Shown here piece by piece: positions 1-54,400 of a stretch of DNA of 64,000 nucleotides (within the stretch, counting starts at the first letter, position 1; each line of letters begins with the position of its first letter). The notes beneath the pieces were generated by a model. That model ran no database searches. It was not told the DNA's origin and saw nothing but the letters and a program-made list of their open reading frames with translations. Source of the stretch: Albula goreensis (lineage: Eukaryota > Chordata > Actinopteri > Albuliformes > Albulidae); the NCBI GenBank assembly GCA_022829145.1, contig CM040742.1, positions 14,550,131 to 14,614,130 on the forward strand, given 5' to 3'. The translations under genes and the position numbers were made by a program.

Positions 1-2336
1 GGGTTGGAATTTACGATCCCCTAGTTCTGAGCCTATGTCTGTTATGCAAGTCTACAATGCCATGCTTGCTTTTACACAACAAATAAACTGATTACATTAC
101 ACCATTGCCCTGCAACAGAAATCATCTAATTTCTGTTGTTTACGGTTAATCGTCAAAGTTAGAAAATAAGGCACCTCCTGCTCAAAACAAACTTATACTA
201 GCTGGACCACACTGCCCCTAAGAGAAATGGCACTTCTCCAGCATACTTTGCATGCATTAATTCCTCAGGGCACATGCTAATTTATCACCCAGGATACATT
301 AATTTCAAGGTTAGAACAATGACATTTGATGTTGTTTTTCTTTGTTTTTTCTTTGCACCCTCCATATATCTTAAAATTCTATTCCTGGTGTGTTCGGTGG
401 AGTTGCCTAGCAACACAATTTTCAAAGTCTGTCACATAGCTTTGCTTATACATTGCTCTTTCTTAGTACAGTTCCAGATATGAGTAGAAAACAAGAAGAA
501 AACAGACATGTTGCATTTAAACTGATGATTTTACAGCAAATTAAATGGAGAGGAAGAGCTGTATTGTATTAATTCTCTCTGCTTGACATGCGAAACTCAG
601 AAAGGGGTGACATTTGGACTGGATTTTTATGAAAATTTGGCAATGACTGACTAAAGGGGCCTTGTCAGCGAGCAGAAAATGGATGATACAGGCTGTCCTT
701 TTCTGAGTTTTACTTCTAATCCCAGCTTGCATGACAGGTTGAGAGTCAATGACTAGAGGGGCTGGCAATACACTGGTGGTGCTGGAGGAGGAATTGGGCT
801 GGTAACGAGATGATTGCAAGTGTGTGGCACAGTTGTTGTACTTAACCAGTGTATTTCGGTACATACTTGACTGTATAAATGTATGGCATGTAAAATAGAA
901 GAACTGGGAATTCATTTAAAATCATAACATGAATAAGAATTTGGATAATAATAGGTGGGAGTACATCAGGAACAAAAGAGAAATTTAATTTATGAACAAT
1001 ATTATTTGTCTCCACCTGCAGATCTGGATCATCTCATTAAAATTGCATATATATTCAATCAAAAAGACCTCACTCTGTTTGGCATGGGGGAAGGCAATTT
1101 ACCTGGCAAAAATGGCATTGTTATCTTGCTGACTGCCCGCCCATGCACTTTCATTAGCAATGAGACACCTGCAGGAGGGTGACCCCAAGGTTACCACAGC
1201 TTAATGCCAACCCCCCTTTCCTACATTCCCTCCCGCCATTTTGATATTTTACCTCCACCCAGCCTGGTTTTAATAAATTTAAGGTGAGGGTTTGCCTTGA
1301 TAAATGTGATGCATGAAACACTTATGATGTACGGCCACACATTTCGATGTGAAACTAACCTAAAGGAGAGGAGATTGGGATTGACAGTAGGTGTAAAGAG
1401 CGAGCAACCGCTTGCTGTGGTTTCAGCTTTGGGGTGAGGGTTGTCACACGGTCATGGTCCTGGTTGTGCTGAGACACCTAGGGAGATTAAAAGTGGTGCT
1501 GGTGTTCATTTCCTGAGCCGAGTAAGGATCATGGGTCTTTGATCAAGCTTAGCTTTACCTCTGATCTGCTACGCCTTCATGCTGGCATTTACATTGCCCA
1601 ATCCCCAACCCCCCACCCCGTTCGCCGAGCGATGCCAGAGCTTTCTTTCACGGTAACAGCTGCGGAATTCCTACTGCATGCCGTGTTTCTGGGGGGTTTT
1701 CTGTGTGCGTGACAGGGGCACGCATGATTGCGCCAAGTCATATTTTCACCGGAGATAAAGATCGCAGGGATGTTGGCAGATATGCTAGGCTAATAGTGAA
1801 TATGGTTCTTTCCTGACTCAGGGTTGGGATTTTAGGGTTTTCCTAACAATATAGTGTGCCAGTTGATGAGTGAATGTTAGCAGCAGACCACTGACTCCTA
1901 CATTTTGAAGTATTTATAATGAGAGGGTAATGCAGATACCCAATTTATCTGAAAATTATTCTATGTGATTCATCGCTGACACAGAGAGTGTATACAACAC
2001 CATTTAGCTGAATGCATTCTTTATTCTGCATTCACAACCTTTAATCAAATGGCATGATGGTAGATGGACACAAAGCAACACAGTGCAACAGTGTCCATTG
2101 GCTGATGTTGGCAGGTGAGGCATTCAAATTCATGTTTACAATAACATTTATTTAGTTTAAATAATTTGCACTCATTAATTTTGATTATTTTAATGTGAGT
2201 ATCAAAGAGGACCAAAAGGTGCTTTCGCCTTCGGTCGCTTACAGGTAGGGAATCAGCATGAACATCAGGCAGCAAATGAAACAGTTACTGTGAGATCTGA
2301 TCAACTGCATTTCAGTAAATGTGTCTTTATTTTCAG
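1..2336 (+). other. camk2a: camk2a intron 2, 3' part
   Basis: Everything before the exon at 2337 is intron: it ends in a pyrimidine-rich stretch and CAG acceptor, and exon 3 begins in the middle of the Asp53 codon, so coding exons must lie upstream. I see no gene, tandem repeat or recognisable element here; short open frames lack any family resemblance. Confidence 0.8.
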
Positions 2337-44749
<42,413 letters not shown>

Positions 44750-47700
44750 ACCCGTCCGGGTACGCCCGTCTCGCCCGTGCGCCTCCCCAGCCCTCTTCCT
44801 GCTGCACAGAATGGCTGGACAGGTCATGTGGTTCTAGGGGAGACATCGGAGGGTGTTCATTGAGCATATCTTAATCGCACTGGGCATATGATTGGTGGTG
44901 TACAAATCAGCCAGTCTTGTCCAAGCACACTTTTTGAACATGAGCGAGCCCAGACAAAATCAGTGAAGTCTGTGCTTCCTAAGCAACAGATCAATGCACG
45001 TTTTACAGATGCAGTATCAACACTTGAAGGACTCCACACTGTTAATCTTCTGAGAAAACCATTGACTATGTTTTCTCTTAGGACACTGTGGCAGACAGTA
45101 TAGTCCTTTTTAAATTATTCAAATTTGAGTCCACTTTACAAAAAGTAAAAAACATGTTTATTTTTAGTTACCTTTGTTTTTTAGGTTAAGAGTGGAATTA
45201 CACATGATCTCACTTTGGAATGACAAGATTACAAGATCTTTGGTTCAGGCTCATGTACTACTTCCAAAAACTGCCATTAATAGTGTCAGGATATTGTTGG
45301 TAACATTAATACTTGATGAAAACATTGCAGAATTGTGTTCTGTCTTTATTTGATTTTTCACTGCATTTGATGTACTTTAGTTTCACACTTGATTTAAGCT
45401 CACTCATTGCTTAAAAGTGTCACCACGTGGCCACGACTCTGAAGAGCAAACTTCCACTGGTGGGACTGGAAGTTTAACCATTCAGCCCTGATATGTAAAC
45501 TAACCATGATGATTGCATAGCCATTAGTGATGTACTGACTTCCATCTATCTAAACAATGGTGTAATAAATCGATTCATTATAAAAGACAATGAGTAGAAT
45601 TAATACAATTTGGTTTGATTTGTTATTACATTATTACTTAGATGTTGTATATTTGTTGATTATTATGTCATGGGTTTGTTACAATGCATTGTATTATTTG
45701 TTATTGGTTAATTGTAAATTGTAGTTGTTTTTGTTTTAGTACTGATACAGTATTAGGTTATTGGTTTGTAGGTGAGCACTATTTGGTCAGTATGTAATTA
45801 TACTGGTGCCATGTCAATCGCTTCAATGCTCTCGTTCTGTCTTGGTTCCCCAGCTGAGCTCCAGAGGCGGAGGAATTGAAAGAGAAGTGTCTCCATGATG
45901 CCAGACATCAGCTACCTGTGTGGGGGCAGTGTGGGCCCCACCCCTGCCTGTGGAACTCCATTTCCTGTCTTTCATCCTCCTCACTGACTTTAAATGTTTA
46001 CACGTTTGCTGCTCCATCAATATGAATGACTCCATCAAGAACTGCTGTACGTCTCATACAGTCTCTTTCTCTCAGTCTCACACACACACACACGCACACA
46101 CACACATACTCACATATCCAGTTTTGCTGGGAGCCCACTGAATTTCTCACGCTATTTTGTCTTTCCCCCTCCCTCAATTTTTTTCGTGCTTCATAGAGGC
46201 ATGACTTATTGCTGTAAACAAAACTGATATTTTATGGGTTTCCATCTTTACACTTTGCTAAATTTCACTAAGAGTTTCCACACACTGCTTGCAGTAACCT
46301 TTGACTCCCGCCTACTGTAAGCAGTGTCTAATACAGCTGACTCAAAACCCCCGCACAGTCATAAACAGCAGTCCCATCCACACATCAGAGCTAGTTGTGT
46401 CGCAAATCTTTTGGTGATCCAAAAAAGCTGTGCTATGTATGATTTTTAACTATACATTGCACTCATTTACAAATGATTGCAAAACAGAGTGATGGCTGTT
46501 ATTGTCATTCAAATACCAGAAATAAAGAGACAAATTTTGATGCTGATCACCCTGGCTTTCAAAGAAATGTCTACAGATTTAATAACAAAGTAGATCTAAA
46601 AAACCTCTAAACAGCAGGTATCTCCTTCCTATTTTGCGTCAGCTCCTCATTTGCAGACTGAGCTTCCCCAAATTATACAGCAGGAGTCTCTATGGTCTGT
46701 AGTACTCTCTACCCTCCCCTGTGGAGTGATGATGTCATACACTTTTCCACCAATTACAGATTAACTTCTATCTCTCAGCGGAAGACACAGTCGGCCATCA
46801 AGTTGACATATCTGGATCATTTACATTAAGCACATGGTCACATGTGAAACACATCTGAATCAGTCGGAACACAAGATAATATTTCCACAAATTTGGGACT
46901 ACAGCCAAAAAGCCAAAAACATCATACATATTGCACGTTTGAGGAACAATTTGGCACAAAAAGGAAAGTGTTTGTTTTTTAATCTTTTGTGCCTGCCACT
47001 GGTTAAAAAAAATGACTGATTTTCAAAGATTCACAATATGGGGATGATGAAGTGATGTAGACCATACATATTTCATTATGCGGTGCATTATTCTTGGAAT
47101 GTTGATGCTTTTGTTTTCAATTCACCAGCCCCTCGTCATATGACAGAAAACATTTAGCTGAAGAGGGGAGATGTGTCTTTCTCCAGCAGTATGAGTTCAG
47201 AAAGGGTTAACTGTAACTGTGCTGTATAGTTTCAAAGAATTCTTTATAGACAGCACGAAGAGGCAAGATTCAGTGGTGAATATTCACAGATCAGATACTC
47301 ATTCAGAACTTGTGTTCGTGTTCAATAATTGTTGAGCCCAAAATAGATTTGTCCACACTACTGAATACATAGTGAACTTGCATGCTGAAAACTGTTGATT
47401 TTTAAAGTTCCAAAGGGTTTTTTTTTTTGTTTTGTTTTTGTTTTTTTTTTTAATGATGTTGCACAGAGTCAGGTATTGTCCTGGTCAATAGGCACATGGG
47501 GAGAGAGTGATCGAAGCACTTTTTTTTGTTCTTCCAGTAAAGATGCTGAGCTTATGGTCTCTCCCCCACCGCAGTCTGTCTGTCCGTCCACGCAGTAACG
47601 AGGGCTTGAGCGTTTCACATTTGAGCGGACTGAGCATGGCTACAAGGGAGCGCCTTTTGCATTGCGCTTAATGTACATCAGGCTTCAAAAAACATAAAGC

Positions 47701-48675
47701 AATTTGTGAAAGGCCAATGAAAACTATCCACAGATTTTTTGCAATAAATCATATTGGTGTTTTTTTCTTTTCTCTTGCTGTTGTACAGAGAAGTGTTTTA
47801 ACATTCAGATTTTTCAGTGGAGTGTAACGTGACATTTCCTTTCAATTTAGGCAGATCTTAACGGCTCGCTTGTTTTTGTGTGGTTCCTTCCCTGCGTCTG
47901 CTCGTTAACACTGGTACCATAATGCCAAATTTATCAAACTGCATGGATAGGGTGACAATAGTTACACATTATTATTTATCTAATTTCTTTCTTTTTTTCC
48001 TCAATTGTGCAAGATGAATATTGGAATGTATCTGATCTAAGTATAGTATATTCTAAATCTTGTTATGGCCAGTTGTAAGGCTTTTTATGTAAAGCATCTT
48101 GCGTTGTATAACTGCTGAATATATGGATTTATCAGAGACAGAGTGATTCATTATCATTGTCCTAATGGAAGCAAAATGCACTGCAGCAGATAATAAATGT
48201 TAGCTGGTTACATGCTAACAGAGATGGTAAAAAAAAACATTACAGGCTTCCCAAATAATATAATGATAACATATGATCTTAAAGTGACAGCCAGGGGTGA
48301 ACCACTGGCTGAAGCTGTACAGGATTCTTTGACTTCTCTCTTAGACTCACATTGTATATATAGGGATGGGGGAAGGGCAAAGCCTATTTGCTTGTTTTGT
48401 AGTCGACATTGATATTTTATATGGCTTATTATACAGATTGTATACTTGTTTTTTATGATGGTTTTAGTCTTCGATGTGAAAATGGACACTGTTGCTTTGA
48501 TATGAGAACTTCCAGCCAATCCGCTTTCAGAATCGTTGCTTTGTTCTACCCGTGCCAGTGAAAAAAGCAAAGTGTTAGAGGAGATTATATTAAAGTGTGA
48601 GTGTGATGAGTAATGAGATTATATTGAGTAAATAATACTAAAGGCAAGAATAAAACTGCAGATACACTGGTGATA
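44750..48675 (+). other. camk2a: camk2a 3' UTR (probable extent)
   Basis: About 3.9 kb without a gene between the stop codon and a good AATAAA at 48649-48654. Earlier AATAAA copies lie at 45564-45569, 47743-47748 and 48192-48197, and a later one at 50973-50978, so the true end is uncertain. TTTTTAT (48082-48088) and TTTTAT (48415-48420 and 48451-48456) match cytoplasmic polyadenylation elements, which in mammalian CAMK2A 3' UTRs bind CPEB and control dendritic translation. A CA run lies near 46,080 and T-rich runs near 47,417-47,452. Confidence 0.55.
48649..48654 (+). terminator. camk2a: candidate camk2a poly(A) signal
   Basis: AATAAA, followed within about 50 bases by a T/GT-rich stretch (GTGCTTTTTTTTGTTTATG near 48686). 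It is the best-placed of several candidates. Confidence 0.4.
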
Positions 48676-51443
48676 AACATGTACAGTGCTTTTTTTTGTT
48701 TATGTTCAATGCATGAGACTTGTTCTGTACTGATGTCAGAATGTGTTGTTTTATAAAACGATTGAGACCGTCATCCAAGTCAGATCATTGATATTATGGG
48801 CTGGGGATTTGGGGTGGGGAGGATGTAACAGTTATTCTTTTTCTGGAAGTATCTAAGTGATTAATATTTACTTGTACTGTAAGTCATTTGATTTATATTC
48901 CATCCGTAAAGAATTCGGGCCTAGTTTGAGATAAGTTTATGGTACTGTGAGCCTTATCAGGTTGACATGCATCGAGAGATGTGAGAATTCTGCCAACGTT
49001 TTGTTATAAACCAATGGCCAGTTACTTCATCTTACTTATTACTAAATTTTGTAAGTGTTCCTCCAGTTGGAAGTAGTAACTCATTCAGATGGTAGTGTCC
49101 CTTACCAACCAAATTCAGCTAAAATTGCTAGCTAAAATTTAATGTCTGGAATCTGGAATGTTTGATGACTTGGTGGAAGCCAGTCTCAAAATTTCCCTGG
49201 TATTGACTTTACTAAGGAAAATACAGATTATAATATTGATGGAATTATTTTTGATGATTACTTGAAGTATATCAGATGCACACATTGGGACCAAACTGTC
49301 ACTTTTGGTTTATTTTTATTCTGCTCACCTTGATCTTTTTATCTGCAATAAAAGCAGAGTCATGTAATATTTGTTGGCAAAATATGCACCAATTCAGGTT
49401 TCAAAATACCCATCCGAACAAAATCCATATAGTTATGATTCAGTCTGAATTGAATTAGTTCCCAGACCTGAAAGAAATTTACTTGGGTGACCTAGTTTCT
49501 AAATGTCTTATGTGATTCTTGTTGGCAGTGTGCCCCCTGATGGACATGTGGAGAATTACAGTTTGAAGGCCCTTTCTCCACCTTATCCAATACACATTAC
49601 CAGGTCCCAGTAATGATTGAAACAGTTTATTTTTGTTCACTCAACATCTTTACACTCTACATGATCCCTCTGTTGGAAACCTTACAAATGTGTATGAACA
49701 GTGCGGATGCCATGCATGTTGTGTAGGTGAATGGAACAAAACTATTGCAGAAATTAGTGGCTCTGTGCTTATGAAGTAAACCCAGAACTTATATACTGAT
49801 ATGTTGAGAGATGAAAGAAATATATCGCTTTTTCCTATTTTGAGAACCACATGAATTCCAATTTTCTATTTTAGACATTCTCCACCCTCAAGAGCATCTC
49901 AAACTGTTTGAGTTTTGTACCTCACCTATTGATAAGACAATGCATGGAATTCTGAGCCCCATGTTGAGCTGGGTCACCACTGATCTGTGACAGAGGACAC
50001 ATATGCTTATTGGCTCCTGTTTATACTGGGAGATCCAGTCAAAAATGCAGTGTGACAGAGTGCGTCAATTAGAGTAAGAGTGTGTGTGTGAAAAGAAAGC
50101 ACAAAGTCATATAGAATAACACAGCTGAAAAGGGGTACACTCCAGCTATGGTGCTTAAATACATAGATGCAAAGCACTGTTCTGCAACACATTACAAAGA
50201 TGCAGTGTTAGAATTTGTTTTTTCTCAAAAGTTTGTTAGATTCTCTTTTGAGAAGAAAGAAGCCACAAGACAGACTCCCTTCAGATGAGAAAATTGCACT
50301 ATACTGAGAAACCCTCCCAATGTTCCCTCTTGGTAGACAAAGAGAACAGGAAAGTGAGCTATTTTGAACATAAATAAAAAAAAAACTAAATAAAAGGTAG
50401 GGTGACATTTAATCAGATACATGTGCGCCAGAACATTCCTACAGACAGGCTGTTTACAACTGATTAGAGTCTCTCAGGCGAGCCGAATTGCATCAAAAGT
50501 CAAGGTGAGAAAGAAAAAAATGTTGGCTGTCATGTTTCACCTCTGTGCTCTGAGCTCAGAGCACGCTTATCAACTGTCACCTTTTTCACAGACTTCCTAT
50601 ATCAGGGGCCACTTAAACACTATTGATGTGCTGTTCACTTGATGTGTGACAGAACATTATCTATGGTAGAGGTAACGGTGCAAAACCGAACAAATAACAA
50701 CAGGTGGTGGGATGTGGTTTTGCAAATGAAACTTTATTTGTACTTTGTGTGAATTGAATGACTGCCTTATGTATAATTATTATTACTATTTATTTGTTTT
50801 TTTTTTGTTTTTTTTTTTTTGTAGGTGACCAATATTGTTATCTATGATACCACTTCAGAATGAGGGTGGTGGTTATATATCCAGGTTTCATTGTCTTTCA
50901 CTCTTTGAGTTTTATGGAGAATTATTATATTACTGCCAAAATGAAAAGCATATACTTCATTGTGTTTTCATAAATAAAGCAGTATTTATCAAGCACCTGG
51001 GTCATCTGCATTCATTCGAGTAATGTCAAAGGTTGAAACCTGTTTGCGAACACTTATTCATTTCATACCTCTTTCAAACTGATATTTACACTCCTACATC
51101 ATCAGTCTGTCACTTAAAATTTCTGCTAAATGTTTTGCAGATGTGAGAAGTGGAGACAAACAGTTTGCAATGAAGTTTTTTTTTTTTTCATTGTTGCATC
51201 GGTTGTTTTCTTTTGTACCGTTCAACACCTGTGGGTGGAAGTCTTCACACCATGCTTGCATGTTCGGCCCTGTTGAACCTGGGGCATCCTCATTGGTTTT
51301 TTAATCTGAGAACAGCTCTGATGTGATTGGCTTTGTTCATAATCACCATCACAGTTAAGCTGGAGTGGATCTTACAAGGTTTGCCACTCTGGCAGGCTGT
51401 CTGTACCTTCTGTGCAGGGATCATCTGCTGCCGGATAATTCAC
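48676..51443 (+). other. intergenic region between camk2a and the receptor gene
   Basis: No coding sequence recognised. T-rich tracts lie near 50,798-50,821 and 51,177-51,189, and an AATAAA at 50973-50978 could serve a longer camk2a 3' UTR. Just before the receptor start, ATTGG (inverted CCAAT) appears near 51,291 and 51,326. Confidence 0.65.
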
Positions 51444-51495
51444 ATGATGTCTGCCTTTGCTGGAGCACTGTTGTTTTTAACAGCAACATCACAAG
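51444..51495 (+). CDS. receptor gene A exon 1 (signal peptide)
   Basis: Encodes MMSAFAGALLFLTATSQ with a hydrophobic core AGALLFLTA, then a GTGAGT donor in phase 1. Translation could start at 51444 or 51447. The frame is open further upstream, but the only earlier start-like codon is a TTG (51327), which I reject. Confidence 0.8.
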
Positions 51496-54400
51496 GTGAG
51501 TGGGGTCACGCTCTCATGGCACTGAACGCTTTATTACACAGCAATAAGAACACTTTTGTACAAGACTGTACTGTACAACTGCAATTTTTCACACTGATGG
51601 GTTATGTCTACATATTTGCTATCTGAGGCTATGGATAATGTATCTGCTTAACACATAACACAATTGATTGGATGAGTGTACATGTCATGCAACTGGACAG
51701 ATATGGAGCCTTATAAGACATGACTGTGTAGACATGCATGTCTTATGCGTAGTCCAATGACAGCTTGGTATCTGAGAATCCTCAGTACTCAGTCTGACTA
51801 CTCAGTCTGACTTCATTGTAAGTGTCCTCAGTTACTCTTGTATAATATGTTCTTATATGATACTCACAGTGGTAGTGACAGTGTAGGTAAGGTGTAATAA
51901 ATGTTTAATTAATTATTACTGCAAGGTACTAACAGGCATGCCAAAGATTTATTTGGTGCATAACTACCTGTCTGTTCTTACCATTACCTGCACAGTCACT
52001 GCCCCAAAGTATAGTACTGGACTTAATCTACCTTTTCATTAGTGTCTCTTCATAATTTCTTTTTAAAATAATAACCAGCAATTTGATTTTATTTTAATTT
52101 TATTGTACTGTCTAGCCACACATCCTGACCAATCAAGTCATTATCAAAGGGAAATATGCATGGGTATAGCTTCACTATATTCATCTAGTTATCCAGTCAG
52201 AAACTTAAAAAAACTACCTTCCTTATTAATTAATTGTGTTTAAATATAAGTAATAATATAATTATAAAGTGAGGTCTGTTTATATAATATAATATAATAT
52301 AATATAATATAATATAATATAATATAATATAATATAATATAATATAATATAATATAATATAATATAATATAATATAAAACAGGCCTCTTCATTATACAAC
52401 TTTATAATTATATTATTAGTTATATTTAAATACAATGAACAAGCTTTTAATTAAGAAGCATTTTTTTAAAAATTAATTTAAGACTGTGCTTTTTCATGAA
52501 TGTAATCATTTTTAATTTTTTTTCCTGCCAAGCTTTTATACTCATCTTTACTGATGTACAGGATTTTCTTTATTTTAATGTTCACTATAATTATTTACAT
52601 TTTTATTCTGTAATTTAATTTAAGATAGACAGCACAGTCAGGTGTAAGTGACAATTGCTCCTGTAGTCACTAAATATCCCAAACACAGTGAGATCCATAC
52701 AGATAAGTTTTTTTTTTTCTCATGCATCTCTACACATCCCTGTTGTAGTGCATAAGTTAAAGAGTTGTAAAAGATAAAGCAGCTTACTGTAACTTTGTCT
52801 TTTGCAGTTATTGTGCCCTTGTGCAGAGCCTCACAGGAACACACAGTCCTGTCCTATGGCGTTTTGGGGGAATCTGTGTTTCTTCATCTGGCCAATGATA
52901 CCAAAGGAAAAGATATAAGAGTAAAACTTGAGCATGAGAAAATTCTAAGCTTCACAAAAGGTGTCATCACATTAGGCAACCCTAATGAAAACCGCTCAGA
53001 ATTTTTTCACAATGGAACTTTCAGGTTAGACAGAACTTCAAAAAATGACTCAGGGATATATACTGTAGAAGTTTATGATGGACAGACCGGAAATAGTATG
53101 TTTAATTACATTATAAAACTCACCATACAAGGTACTGTTATTTAATCATCTCATTATCATTTCATCTCAACATATTTAAATGTAGGAATTATTTATTTTA
53201 CTCTTTTATTAAAACAGAGCATGAATAGATATTCCTCACTGACATTTTTACTTGTTAAAAACTGTTAAATAATATGAGAATATTATTGTAGCAATTAGCA
53301 GGATGAACATTTTCCTTTTTTATCCACTGTGACTTATAAATATTTGTGGTTAAATGTACTGTAATAATTTGTCTATAAAAACATGTGAATGTATGACATT
53401 TCTAGTCTCAACCCTGTTAATCTGTGTAGAAGTTCTTGTGTATATGTGTATAACATAAAGTCTCTGTTTGCTGAACTTATCCTCCCCAGCCCCTGTATCC
53501 AAGCCTGTCCTGTCTCAACTCTGTCTGCCCCATGGAGAACTCAGGGTGTCCTGCTCCTCAGAGGGGGACGTTTCGGAGTACAGCTGGATTTTGGGATCCA
53601 CGCCACTGAACAGGAGTGTGGCCTACCTGAACGACAACACAAACGTAGTCATTCTGAGGAAGAACGTGTCAGGAAATCTCACCTGCACTGCCAGGAATAA
53701 CATCAGTCAGAGGGAAAGAACGATTCAGCTTTCTACCTGCCCAGGTAGGACAATGAGCCATGGGGCTCTGACCTTGCAGCAGCATAGACAAATGAATGAC
53801 AGTGATGCTACAGATAAGATGCTACACTCTGAGAAATAACAAGACTGTAAATGGCGCTGAAGCACAGTTCAGAGAAGAACCCTTTCCAAATCCTTTGGTA
53901 GTCCAGAAGGGACTGTAGCGTATACTGAATTTGTAGTAAAATGTATCATAAGTCACTAAGGATAATTTGCTTAAATAGCATGTGCAAACAGAAACTGAAT
54001 CAAATAAAAATATATGTTGCAAGCTGAATACAGTTGCTGTCAGCATTAAATAAAAGAGCAATTGAGTAAAAAAAAAAAAAATATATATATATAAATTTAT
54101 ATATATTTTTATATAAGTGTACAGCAAAAATAAATTAATGAAGTGAAGCTGAGAAATCTTTTTCATCCCAGCAATTGGGAAATTCATTTGGCATAAAGCG
54201 TAACAATATTTTAAATAAGTCACATATCAGATGTACTGACATAAGTATGCAATGCATGGTCCAAAAGAACAGTATGAGGTCATGGAAGACAATTGTGGAA
54301 AGAAATAACAGCAATCTGGCATTCAATAAATAAATGAGCTTGTAAGCAGCCTAGTTGGCGATGCTTATTGTATGTATTGTTAAAAGCATACATGCAAACT

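Larger units (their letters stand above)
51496..52807 (+). other. receptor gene A intron 1 with hairpin element
   Basis: Contains the long inverted repeat with a TAATA array at its centre (52203-52474). Otherwise AT-rich without recognised features. Confidence 0.75.

Noticed and set aside
51327-51443. Longer N-terminus for receptor gene A
   Set aside because: The upstream start-like codon is TTG. The ATG at 51444/51447 directly precedes a good signal peptide core.
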